Of a stretch of DNA of 64,000 bases, positions 55,683 through 64,000 are shown piece by piece. A program made the translations under genes and the position numbers. Within the stretch, counting starts at the first letter, position 1; each line of letters opens with the position of its first letter. The notes under the pieces were generated by a model. The model worked only from the letters and a program-made list of their open reading frames with translations. It did no database searches and had not been told where the DNA came from. Source of the DNA: Angiostrongylus vasorum (lineage: Eukaryota; Nematoda; Chromadorea; Rhabditida; Metastrongylidae); contig JADANN010000099.1 in assembly GCA_018806985.1 (NCBI GenBank), positions 4,311,501 through 4,375,500 of the forward strand, read 5' to 3'.

Positions 55683-55896
55683 AATGCGTCGTTTTTCTTG
55701 TTCAGCAATCACGAGGTTGTTAAACAGCATACATTTACTTCCATAGAAAAACACAATACAATACAACAGTAGCTGACGTTTCGGCAGTATCGCCTTCTTC
55801 AGAGCCTGGAAGGGTATACTGACATACAATTTACTAGGCCAAAAACGAAAACGACGCATTCATATTCCAATGCCGAGGTTAATAGAAAGTCATCCT
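55683..55896 (-). mobile_element. 214-bp PLE-related non-autonomous insertion
   Basis: Flanked by perfect 12-bp copies of CATAACTTTATT (55671-55682 and 55897-55908), so the ends are exact. On the minus strand it starts AGGATGACTTTC, passes CTCGGCATTGGAATATG, and has the motif at 55771-55806 (GGCTCTGAAGAAGGCG, loop ATAC, TGCCGAAACGTCAGCT). It then reads GGAAGTAAATGTATGCTG and ends ACGACGCATTA. It has no open frame. The same unit recurs at 48985-49210 and 20580-20740, so it moved as a unit and probably uses the PLE enzyme in trans. Confidence 0.75.
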
Positions 55897-56070
55897 CATA
55901 ACTTTATTGTTTTTGGGATTAAGGCAGCCTAGAATGGCCCTGAGATTTTAGCAGCCTCTCCGTACTCTTGCTACACAACGCTGCCGAATCGGAGGCTCTT
56001 ATGGGGTTAGGGGAATGAGGCTCGTTTATTTTACTGTGTTTAGCTTTTTTGATAGCTAGAGATATAACCG

Positions 56071-56925
56071 GAAAATTAGCATAGCCTTCGGTTTGTGTCG
56101 AAGATGTCCGGATATGTTTAGGGATTCGATCCATCGAGCTTTTTTCCTATTCTAATCGTTTCACAGAGAAGGTGGTGTTTGAGTGCAAAACGATACTGTT
56201 GAATAAATATCAACAATAACATCTTCTTTTTTGCAGAGTTTTTGTGAAGTTCGACATGGCTTTCATAAAAAGACAATTTCCAAATTCACCAGTAATTCTT
56301 CTGCCTATGAAAAAAAGAATTTCACTTCGAGACGTCAACAGTAGACGACAGCTCAGCTGAACGGCTCTAGTCCCGCTTAATTTTCTATTTCAAAGATTCA
56401 GATTTCGTATCCTCCTCAAATAGCTTTTTTCTCCTCGTATAGAAGACTCCGTCAATTTGTGTGAAGTGTTTCCGCTGTAGACCTCTGTCTCTATGTCATG
56501 AGAGCTACGTATTATAATACCTCATCTGCAGACCAGGATTGCGAGTATAAAGGGATTCGAGTACTTCGGTTTGAGATGCAATGAACAGGTGTTCAACGAA
56601 TCCTAATTCACTCTTAATTCTTGATAAAAGTTTCCTACTTTTAAGTACTCGGAACCCTGTGATTGAGTTCTTCTTCTCCTGCCTTATGCATCCAATCACT
56701 GGAACTTGATGTGACGCTTCGCTTCAAAAAATGCTACTGATCAGAGGTGTTCTATTGCTTCAGATGTAACGAATGAGGCAGTTTCCAAAGCGCTTCGAGC
56801 ATTCATGTTATCTCGATCCATTACCGACATGCATTGCACAGGCTCAGATCTGGTAGTCTCTCTTTGATTATACCCCTGTCATACTCTGAAGGAAGCCGAG
56901 TAAGACACGGGAAGTATTGAATTAT
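56071..56925. other. No feature recognised
   Basis: AT-rich, short ORFs only. Confidence 0.35.
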
Positions 56926-56929
56926 CTGC

Positions 56930-57165
56930 AAACAATGTTTACTGCCTATTATTTTTTCATGATAGAGTACTAGGTGAAATACAGCAAATAATAATTTCAG
57001 CTGCACATTGCTCGCGGATACAACCACAATGATACTGAGCAATTTGCAAAATTCAAACCCCAGGCCAGCTTCGAGCTTGTTATTACCACTTCCTGAGACG
57101 TGTATATTACCCACTGCACCACCTAGACTTTTGCTTTACCTTATTCACAGCCAGTTTTTTCTTTT
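56930..57165 (-). repeat. SINE family S1 copy with internal insertion
   Basis: Plus-strand view: TTTACTGCCTATTATTTTTTC (spaced), GTGAAATACAGC, about 45 extra bases, then ACAACCACAATGATACTGAG, ATTTGCAAAATTC, CCACTGCACCACC (minus-strand A box near 57112) and CTTTTGCTTTACC. Confidence 0.65.
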
Positions 57166-57194
57166 TTACTCTTTCTTCCGGTCGTAAATTAGTT

Positions 57195-57345
57195 AAAAAT
57201 TGGCAAGCAAAACAAGGGTCACAGTGGTGCAATGGGTGAAACGTGAGGCACCAGAAAGGGTAATTATGGGTTCAAAGGTGATCTGTGGTCTGAGTCATGA
57301 AAATAGCTCGGCTTCATTGTGGTTGCACTTATAAATAGTGTTCAA
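57195..57345 (+). repeat. SINE family S1 copy
   Basis: GGTCACAGTGGTGCAATGGG (A-box region, 57217 on), ATGGGTTCAAAGG (B-box region, 57268 on), and CTCGGCTTCATTGTGGTTGCAC. It faces the minus-strand S1 just upstream. Confidence 0.65.
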
Positions 57346-58034
57346 CTGAGATTATTAGTTGCAAGCGGATGTAATTCTCCGAGTACCAGAAGTAGATTTT
57401 TTCATCCAGCAACCGAATTATCGGATTGAACCGAGCCGGTAATTTCCGGTAGAGAGTTATTCATGGCTGGAATAGAGACAGTTCTTAATATCTCCAGGGG
57501 TTGCCTAATCCTTTTTGGTTGGCAATGAAGTCTTTGTTGTGTATCAGTTTTCCATGTCCCTAGCTACAGAGTGCAGTAGATCACTGCAATGTACGAAGAA
57601 GATGACGTTCAATCTGGAGAAATTAGTGGTTAAATCAACGTGTTACAAAAAAGTGTTACCAACCTTCAAACCAGGAATCCGCTCCATGTAATACGACCAG
57701 TTAGCATTACTCATGCAAGAAAAGCATTCCACTAAAAAAAAATCCCTAGCCAATTCGCACTGGTTCTCTAGAAAAAAAAGAGAAAAGAAAAAAAGATCTC
57801 TGTGATAAGGGAAAAAATTGGATGCCGGATTTGTTTCTGAACTCCCATATTTTTATTACCAATTAAGAAAGCACTACTGTAAAGAAATTACCATTAACAT
57901 GTAAAAACGCAACAGGAAATAGAGTTTCCTTCGTTCCGGCATGAAATTCTTGAATTTTCTGTGCATTGTAGGGTAAATTATGCGTGCATTTCGATTAATG
58001 CTCTCTATCTTGGAACAACGAAACCATCAGCAGC
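57346..58034. other. No feature recognised
   Basis: AT-rich, no repeat-family match except an S1 tail from 58040. Confidence 0.35.
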
Positions 58035-58115
58035 CTTCAACTTTTTTATTCACTGCCTATTGTTTTTTCACCGCAGGGTATTATGTAAATTACAATCACA
58101 ATTGGGGGTAATTAA
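58035..58115 (-). repeat. SINE S1 tail fragment
   Basis: TTATTCACTGCCTATTG, CACCGCAGGGTATTATG and AATTACAATCACAATTG, the S1 3' tail only, cut where the LINE leader starts. Confidence 0.6.
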
Positions 58116-58127
58116 ACTATTCAACGG

Positions 58128-61100
58128 ATCTCCCTCATACGAGGGATCTCGAACCGCTAAGTCGCGAGGCTACGTGGCGCGTCCTCAGGTGGCAGACAGG
58201 GGAATTAATCGCGCACTAAAAGAGACCTTTGCTTCCCTGAGACGAAGATGGGTTCAGGGGTTGAACTCCCTGTTTCTGCTGCGCCCATTTGCCACACACT
58301 TTCTGTGTTTGCCCAGGCGTATTCATGCATGCGTGTGTGGGAGCATTCTCGCTTATACGGATTGTATTCTACGAGTCAATAAACATGCAATCAAGTTACA
58401 GGGAAATATATGGGAGGCGGTTAGGAGTCGCTTCCAACAAATAAGCTCCATATTCACTCTGGGAGAGCCTGGCAAGCTACCCGTGAGTATACCCAGCCCC
58501 CTATGTTCAGAGCCCAGCAAGCTATACGTGGGTATCAAAATGCTAAACACAGTAAAAGAAACGGGCCTCATTCCCCTGACCTCGAAAGAGCCCCCCAATT
58601 TCGCAGCGTTCGGTAGTACGAGTACGGAGAGACTGCTAAAATCTCAGGGTCAACGAAAGCTGCCTGGATTTCAAAGAACTATGGTGACGATTTGTACCTG
58701 CAATGTACGTACACATGCATCCGAGTCCTCGATAGAAAACTTGCTCATGCAAGCAAGAAGAATAGGGTTCGACGTCATCGGCCTGGCCGAGACGAGACGA
58801 CGCCACCCATTCAACGCCGTCTATGACACCGGAGAAGAACTGTTTTTCGGAACAAGTGACAGTAGAGGAGTCGGCGGCGTCGCGTTCTCGTCAACACGAG
58901 TTTGTCCATGAACATCGATTCATTCGAACAGCTAACAACCCGAATCGGACGTTTACGTTTAAAAAGATATGGGTCAATACCGGCTTTGACAATCTTCGTC
59001 GTTTACACGTTGACATCAAACTATTACGAAGAAGAAGGCGAACCGTTCTATATGGACTTGGAGAAGTTTTACGGAGAAGACCATATATTCTTCAACGTCA
59101 TCATTGGAGATTTAAATGCCAAGATTGTACCAATAAGAACGTCTGAAGAACGTCACATTGGGACCCATAGATTAGGATGGAACGAACAGGGTGAGCGGCT
59201 TTCTGAATTTGTCATGGCGACCAAGACTATCCATGGTAACTCGCAATTACAGAAGCTCCACCCTCATCGCTGGACGTGGGAGTCTCCCAATGGAGAGTAC
59301 CACAACGAAATAGACCACATCATAGTAAATAGAAGGTTTTGCGTAACCGATATCGCTGTTGTCCCAAAATTCTACACGGGATAAGACCACCGTCTCCTTC
59401 GTGCAAGATTCCATTTCTCGCGTAGAGGAGAAAAAAGCCGCTAAATTCAAAAACCGAACCCCAAGAACCACCACAAACTGGGGGCTTATTCAATTCATTA
59501 GTCGGCTATTGGGAAGATGCCGTTGTCGATAACATCGACGAAGAATACGATCGGCTCATTCAACATCTTCACGTTAGCGCTATGAAAGCTGAGTTCGAAA
59601 GTCACCAAGAGACGTCTGTCTCCAGAAAAACTTGAGCTGATACGCCAGCGTGGAATCTCGCGAGGTGCAGGCAACGGCGAACTAACGTCCGAACTTGCAA
59701 AACACTACAGACAAGCGATGAAAGAAAATCTTGGAGAGAGAAGAGCAGCAGTAATGATCGAAGCTGCAGAGGCTAGGGAAAACATTCGCAAAGCCCACCG
59801 AAGCTTCGCCAATTACAAGGCCAAGATGATTGCACTCCGACGCCCAGACGGGACAGTTACAGCGCCCAGAAAGACAGTGGAGAAAATCATTCACGAATAC
59901 TACTCAGATCTCTTCGATAGCCACGTCCACCTTCCGTCATCTGAAATAAAGGAGGATGGATATATTGTACCACCGGTTCTCCCTTCCCAAATCCGACATG
60001 CCATTTCTTCGGTGAAAAAATCGAACAGTACCAGGTCCTGACAGCATAAGACCAGAACACCTTTAAGAACATTCCGCCATTCCATGTTAACACACTGGCT
60101 CGGCTGTTCACACGTTATCTGTCTGAATGCGAGGTCCCTATTCAGTAGAAGACCAAGAAGACCGCGTTATTGTTCAACAAGGGTGACCTACACGATATCG
60201 GGAACTATCGCTCAATCTGTTGGCTGTCAGTCGTCTACAAACTTTTCACTCGAGTCATCCAAACAGGATCGACAGAACACTGGACGAAGGACAGCCATGT
60301 GAGCAAGCAGGGTTTCGAAAAGGATTTAGTACGATGGACCACATCCACACGGTAACAAGGCTCATTGAAGTATCGCGAGAGTACAAAAGACCGCACTGTC
60401 TCACTTTCATCGATTAGCAGAAGGCCTTTGTTTCAATTGAGAGAAGCAGTCATGGAAGCCCTTGATAGTCAAGGAGTCCCTACTCAGTACATAAAGATTC
60501 CTCGTGAGCTGTACAAAAATTTCACAATCAAGGTATCTCCATTCTACGACGATATTATTATTGACGTCAAAAGAGGGGTTAGGCATGGCGATACCATCTC
60601 GCCAAAATTATTAACCGCCACCCTCCAGAACGTCATGCGAACATTGGAATGGGATAATATGGGAGTGGAATCGATGGTCGGGAGTTACACCATCTTCGCT
60701 TTGCTGATGGCATCGTCCTTATAACACCAAACATTGAACGTATGCTTGCCGACTTTGATAATGTCTGTGGAAAGATTGGTCTTCAACTAAATCTCACAGA
60801 AACGATGTTCATGAGGAACGGATTGGTTTCGTATGCCCCATTCACGCTCAACGGAACAAATATCTCCGAATGCTCCAGTTATGTCTTTCTAGTTCGGGAA
60901 ATCAAAATGATGAACGACTTAGCTCCACAGCTGAGCAGAAGGAAACGAGAGGCCTGAGGAGCTTTCAAGAGCATCGAGGATGTACTGAAAAAAGACAAAG
61001 AACACCCGGTTCCGTGCCCACCTTTTCGACTCAACGGTACTTCCCGCCCTAACGCATGAGTCAGAAACCTGGTCGCTGCCTAAGCAGGATGGAAGATCAC

Positions 61101-61530
61101 TCAGCGTTATCGAACGCGCAGTTGAAAGGAAGATGCTAGGAGTATCCCGTTTCACACAAGTAAGGGATGGGATCCGAAGCTTTGACCTGCGTCAACGATC
61201 AAAAATTAAAGATGCCGTTCTGTACGCCGAATAGTCGAGGATAAGCTGGGCTGGACACGTAATGCGTATGAATGACAAGCGATGGACAAGAGCCGTTAGT
61301 GACTGGATTCCTCGGGATGTCAAACGTACTGCAGGAAGACCACCGACCAGATGGTCAGAGTTCTTCACGAAGAGCGTAGAAGCAAGACATGATGCTCGAC
61401 GAATCCCTAGAGCGAGCATAACCCACTGGGCTACTCTTGCGCGCGACAGGGGAAAAATGGAAGATTTACTGTCGCCCACTCGAGTCACTCGACGATCAAC
61501 GGGACTATGGGTGATAAAGGTGATTTAGTC
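58128..61530 (+). pseudogene. LINE family 1 (RTE-like) almost full-length copy
   Basis: A 5' leader (from about 58128, unusually GC-rich: GATCTCGAACCGCTAAGTCG) is open in frame with the protein. The endonuclease starts at ATG 58681 with C-N-V-R-T and G-L-A-E-T-R-R-R (catalytic Asn and Glu), shifts frame near 58900, then shows G-D-L-N-A-K (59106-59123) and [15 protein letters not shown] at 59382-59384 replaces the Ser of S-D-H-R-L-L. The reverse transcriptase has several frameshifts (59620, 60040, 60120, 60415), and its catalytic F-A-D-D is F-A-D-G at 60700-60711. The C-terminal region is W-S-L-P-K, G-H-V-M-R-M, then D-W-I-P-R-D-V-K and W-A-T-L-A-R-D-R-G. It ends near 61524 with a worn GGGTGATAAAGGTGA repeat. 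Inactive. Confidence 0.9.
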
Positions 61531-61554
61531 ATCGAATTACACTGCAGTAGGTGG

Positions 61555-61818
61555 CAGTGTGAAATCAGTTCTTTTGCGATGGGACTTGGTGTTGTTGGTC
61601 GATAGTCCCACTCGTAACAGAACGGCTGTGAGGACGGTAAAATCGCTGAAACATCAGCCATCGACCAAAAAACAACAATAACAACAACAGAGAGAACAAC
61701 AACAACAATGGTAACGAAAACGTGTATCAAACTCGCATCGCCTCGACAAGATCAGTTTGTAAGATCATATAAATAAACTTATCAACTGTTTATGCCGAGG
61801 TTTAGCGAAAGTCGGTCT
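61555..61818 (+). mobile_element. PLE-related element after the LINE 3' end
   Basis: GGTGTTGTTGGTCGAT (a remnant of the inverted left arm), AGTCCCACTCGTAACAG, the motif at 61624-61659 (GGCTGTGAGGACGGT, loop AAAA, TCGCTGAAACATCAGCC), GCCATCGACC, a CAACAACAA-rich run, and the end block TATGCCGAGGTTTAGCGAAAG near 61790. It matches the right half of the pair at 32690-33055, with most of the left arm deleted. Confidence 0.65.
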
Positions 61819-62250
61819 TTTGTGTTATTTATTATACATCGTTATATTTTTTATAATGTATCGTACTATTATATTAGTACATTTGTATGTTATATATTAC
61901 ATTTGTATTATATATATTTATATTATGTTATTATATATTTATATGTATTATATTAGATTAATATATATATTCTGTTACTTATATTTTATATTACAGTTAT
62001 ATTTTATAACATATTTATATATTCATATACATTTATATATATTCATATTATATTGTTTATATTATATTGCATTTCTATATTGTCATTCATATCATGTGTT
62101 TATATTTATATATTTATATTATATATGTGTACATTTTATATTATATTTGTATAATGGCAACAGGTGATACAGGTTTATATTTGTATATCACCATATGTAG
62201 TTACATAGTGTTGCACATTATTATATATTAATGCATTATAATACGTGGGA
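61819..62250. repeat. Long TA-rich low-complexity tract
   Basis: About 430 bp of ATATTT/TATATA variants with almost no G or C, beginning right at the PLE end block. The plus ORF across it (61820-62167) is an artefact of composition. A stray CAACAGGTGATACAGGT lies at 62158-62174. Confidence 0.85.
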
Positions 62251-62254
62251 ACGC

Positions 62255-62525
62255 GTAGCGCAGTAGTTAGAGGCGTCCTGCAACGAATATGAGATCTGTC
62301 CAGCGCCCCAGACTCACTCAGCCCTCCATACCTTCTGGGTGGGTAAATCGGGACCAGACATGTCTGCAAGAATAGCAGCACTAATTCGATACGCCGGGTA
62401 GCTCGCCGTGAGTCATTGTGTGAACCAGATATGCATGCAAGAATCACCTCTAACCATGCTCAATGAAGTCGAGTTCATGGCGCATCCCTCAAGGATTTAT
62501 TAACACCGCGAGCTTTATCTTTTTT
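62255..62525 (+). repeat. SINE family S3 copy
   Basis: GCGTAGCGCAGTAGTTAGAGG (spaced; 62252 on) and GAGATCTGTCCAGCGCC are the head. CCTTCTGGGTGGGTAAATCGG, AGAATAGCAGCAC, CCATGCTCAATGAAGTCGAG and GAGCTTTATC follow. It is embedded in TA-rich sequence on both sides. Confidence 0.7.
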
Positions 62526-62699
62526 CATCATGTGATATTATTATATCATATTTATATTATGTATTATATTATATATCGTTATATTTTATTATTTTCTTTC
62601 ATATTATTATTTAGCTATATTATATTTCCTTAGCTGTTTACTATTTTATTTCTCTCCCTAAGCCTCACCTTTTATTCATTCCTTAACCGAAGGAGTCTG
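62526..62699. repeat. TA-rich tract, continued
   Basis: ATATTATATATCG-type sequence resumes after the S3 copy, as if the SINE had landed in the tract. Confidence 0.6.
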
Positions 62700-62950
62700 G
62701 CGATTCCATAACGAAGCCCAGCTAGGACCACCACCGTCCTGGTATCAAACTAGTCGCATGGTGGCAAATCCCCTTCCGATCCACAAAGGCGCCGACTGAG
62801 TGTGGTAGTGACGAGCTGGGGTAGACTTTGGATACGCTGACCTCGGGATTCCAGGGAACCACAATGGCTAAACCAGCAAAACTCCGAATAAATGGAAATT
62901 ATGCCGAGGCCCCTCACAACCAGTGAAGACAGGACATCCAAGTCAAGTAA
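62700..62950 (-). repeat. Dispersed repeat family R4 copy
   Basis: Minus strand: GCCATTGTGGTTCCCTGG near 62860, GAGGTCAGCGTATCC, then GGGGATTTGCCACCATGCG and TGATACCAGGACGGTGGTGG near 62740 (reverse of CCACCACCGTCCTGG). Confidence 0.65.
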
Positions 62951-62964
62951 GCACTCCCTAAACA

Positions 62965-63098
62965 GGCTCAGAGAGAAGTAAAGCAAGGGCCTCAGAGCTC
63001 CAATGGGTGACACGCGAGCCTACTGAGAGGGTAATAGCATGTTCGAACCTGACCTGGGGTCCATGTTTTGCAAATATTTCAGTACTATTGCTGTTGAA
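62965..63098 (+). repeat. SINE family S1 copy
   Basis: GGGCCTCAGAGCTCCAATGG (A-box region), CATGTTCGAACCTGACC (B-box region, 63039 on), and TTTTGCAAATATTTCAG, CTATTGCTGTTG. The end is truncated. Confidence 0.65.
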
Positions 63099-63490
63099 AC
63101 CGTTAGGAATTCAGAAATATAAGGGATTTCGCAGCTGAACACCAACAGAGAATATTTTTCTAACGCCCACTAATTTGTTGTTCTGGTTAATTTTGCTTGC
63201 CTAGTGGGTTGATAGAGAATAAGCTCAATGAAACATTTCTTAGTTGTTAGCTTTCACGCCTTTATAAAATCATCCTCAATACTTCTATTAACAAATTAAA
63301 TCAACTATAACCTTCTAAGCGTATCAACATTTGAAACTCAAAACGTACAATTTAGGCCTTCGACAATCGTAGAGAAGAGCAAAGTGAGTTGAGCAGAACG
63401 TATTGTTTTCATTGTTTCAGTTTCCTTGTTGTTGAAATCGTAAGTGACTCTCTCCCAGTCTAAATGACTTTATACGATCATATCATTAGG
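63099..63490. other. No feature recognised
   Basis: AT-rich, possibly the promoter or an intron of the gene that follows. Confidence 0.3.
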
Positions 63491-63715
63491 AAGAACATGA
63501 GTTTAGAGGAGGAATACAAGCTGGAGGCGATGTGCAGACGTTGCTGAGTCATTCGAAGCTTTATGGAGCAATGCGCTCTGTCTGTGGATAGGCAAGAGCC
63601 CATCCGAAGGTGACAGCGAGAACGTTCTCACTCTTCTTTTGGAAGAATAATGGCGGCCACGAGTGGGACACTTTGCTCTATCCAATGACTTCAAAATTTG
63701 CTTATTTCGACTACA
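63491..63715 (+). CDS. Coding-like stretch, exon limits unresolved
   Basis: The acceptor cgatcatatcattag ends at 63490. The frame then reads E-E-H-E-F-R-G-G-I-Q-A-G-G-D-V-Q-T-L-L-S-H-S-like sequence to a TAG near 63590. The same frame continues beyond it protein-like (H-P-K-V-T-A-R-T-F-S-L-F-F-W-K-N). A second frame from that TAG, used as an acceptor, is also sensible (K-S-P-S-E-G-D-S-E-N-V). Either there are two exons with an intron too small to see, or one decayed exon. The interval is plainly GC-richer than the AT-rich flanks. Confidence 0.35.
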
Positions 63716-63716
63716 G

Positions 63717-63911
63717 CGCCCACAGAGGAGTATGAGGAAAGGAAGAGGAAGGAAATGACGTATGAGACAGGAAAGAGTGTTGTTTTAAACGCTGAAGAAA
63801 TCAAATGCGCACTACCATATGGCGTTCATAAAATGACTCTTTCAGTTTTCTTCATAGGAAAAACCACAGTAATGTGGAACAAAGCAAACAGATGTACGTT
63901 TGCCGGCGAGG
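63717..63911 (+). CDS. Candidate internal exon, unknown protein
   Basis: The acceptor gcttatttcgactacag ends at 63716 and the donor gttagt starts at 63912. The 195 bp take two bases to finish a codon, then 64 codons, then one base. The product starts P-T-E-E-Y-E-E-R-K-R-K-E and contains K-S-V-V-L-N-A-E-E-I-K-C, V-H-K-M-T-L-S-V-F-F-I-G-K, and C-T-F-A-G-E. It alternates hydrophobic residues, as in beta strands, with two Cys about 30 residues apart. I do not recognise the fold or family. It is probably part of a gene that continues to the right of the window. Confidence 0.5.
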
Positions 63912-64000
63912 GTTAGTCAAAAAAGGATTTTAATTCATTCGTTTTAAATACGTTTAACATGATGGGGTTTGTTTTGAACTTGAGCCTCATAATATCGAAG

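Larger units (their letters stand above)
52430..56070 (-). pseudogene. LINE family 1 (RTE-like) nearly full-length, with two insertions
   Basis: Minus strand, 5' to 3'. The leader matches the plus copy at 58550-58680 (56070-55910). The endonuclease starts near 55675, with [10 protein letters not shown] (near 55565) carrying the catalytic Glu. The remainder of the endonuclease follows to about 54900. The reverse transcriptase has a T-P-G-P-D-S-I-R segment (near 54390), C-L-L-Y-V-S-Y-K-L-F-T (near 54195), the catalytic F-T-D-D at 53238-53249 with both Asp intact, and the W-S-L-R-K and D-W-I-P-Q-D-V-K blocks. The 3' repeat ACAGGTGATACAGGTGACAG ends near 52426. PLE-related insertions sit at 55683-55896 and 53318-53794. 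Point frameshifts also abound. Confidence 0.85.

Noticed and set aside
57961..58911. 316-codon ORF as a host gene
   Set aside because: Its last 75 codons are the LINE endonuclease start, and the rest is S1 tail plus LINE leader.
61820..62167. 115-codon ORF rich in Tyr and Ile
   Set aside because: It is a translation of a TA-rich low-complexity tract.

Overview
This is a piece of eukaryotic, AT-rich, intron-rich nuclear genome. It most likely comes from a nematode, and a strongylid (hookworm-like) worm is my best guess. The reasons are the short exons with AT-rich introns and good acceptor/donor signals, the two RTE-like LINE families and the dense tRNA-derived SINEs. The species call rests on recollection of the repeat families, not on a search. 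There are no bacterial genes, no rRNA, no convincing functional tRNA and no CRISPR array. Most open reading frames of 60-130 codons are what chance gives at this base composition.

More than half of what can be named is retroelement debris. LINE family 1 (RTE-like) has one almost full-length dead copy (58128-61530, +), a nearly full-length minus copy (52430-56070) split by two later insertions, and three 5'-truncated copies (2250-3700 +, 18108-19085 -, 31620-32070 -). LINE family 2 has one long copy (23430-26350, +) and two fragments (14780-16230 +, 47870-48075 -). Three tRNA-headed SINE families (here S1, S2, S3) and a non-tRNA repeat (R4) fill much of the rest.

The most interesting thread is a Penelope-like element (PLE) family. 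A 477-bp copy (53318-53794) inside LINE family 1 is flanked by an 11-bp target-site duplication. It encodes what looks like the C-terminal end of a GIY-YIG endonuclease and then carries a short RNA-like motif. The motif has outer arms GGCU/AGCC, a CUGA-R-GA core, a 4-bp hairpin, GAAA and CGUC. It recurs about ten times in the window with paired changes in the hairpin stem, and it resembles a hammerhead ribozyme core. A second, 214-bp copy (55683-55896) has a perfect 12-bp duplication. A head-to-head pair forms a long inverted repeat at 32690-33000.

Host exons are sparse and I recognise none of them. The best model is on the minus strand at 34731-32382: four exons join in phase to give a 123-residue C-terminus, with retroelements in the introns. 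Others are a minus-strand membrane-protein-like gene (10860-9363), plus-strand exons at 1655-1787, 5917-6062 and 21841-22008, a minus-strand exon with an in-frame stop (31015-30849), a minus-strand exon at 46963-46845, and coding stretches at the right edge (63491-63911). A possible piggyBac-like remnant sits at the extreme left. Gene ends, strand choices and products are tentative without transcripts.
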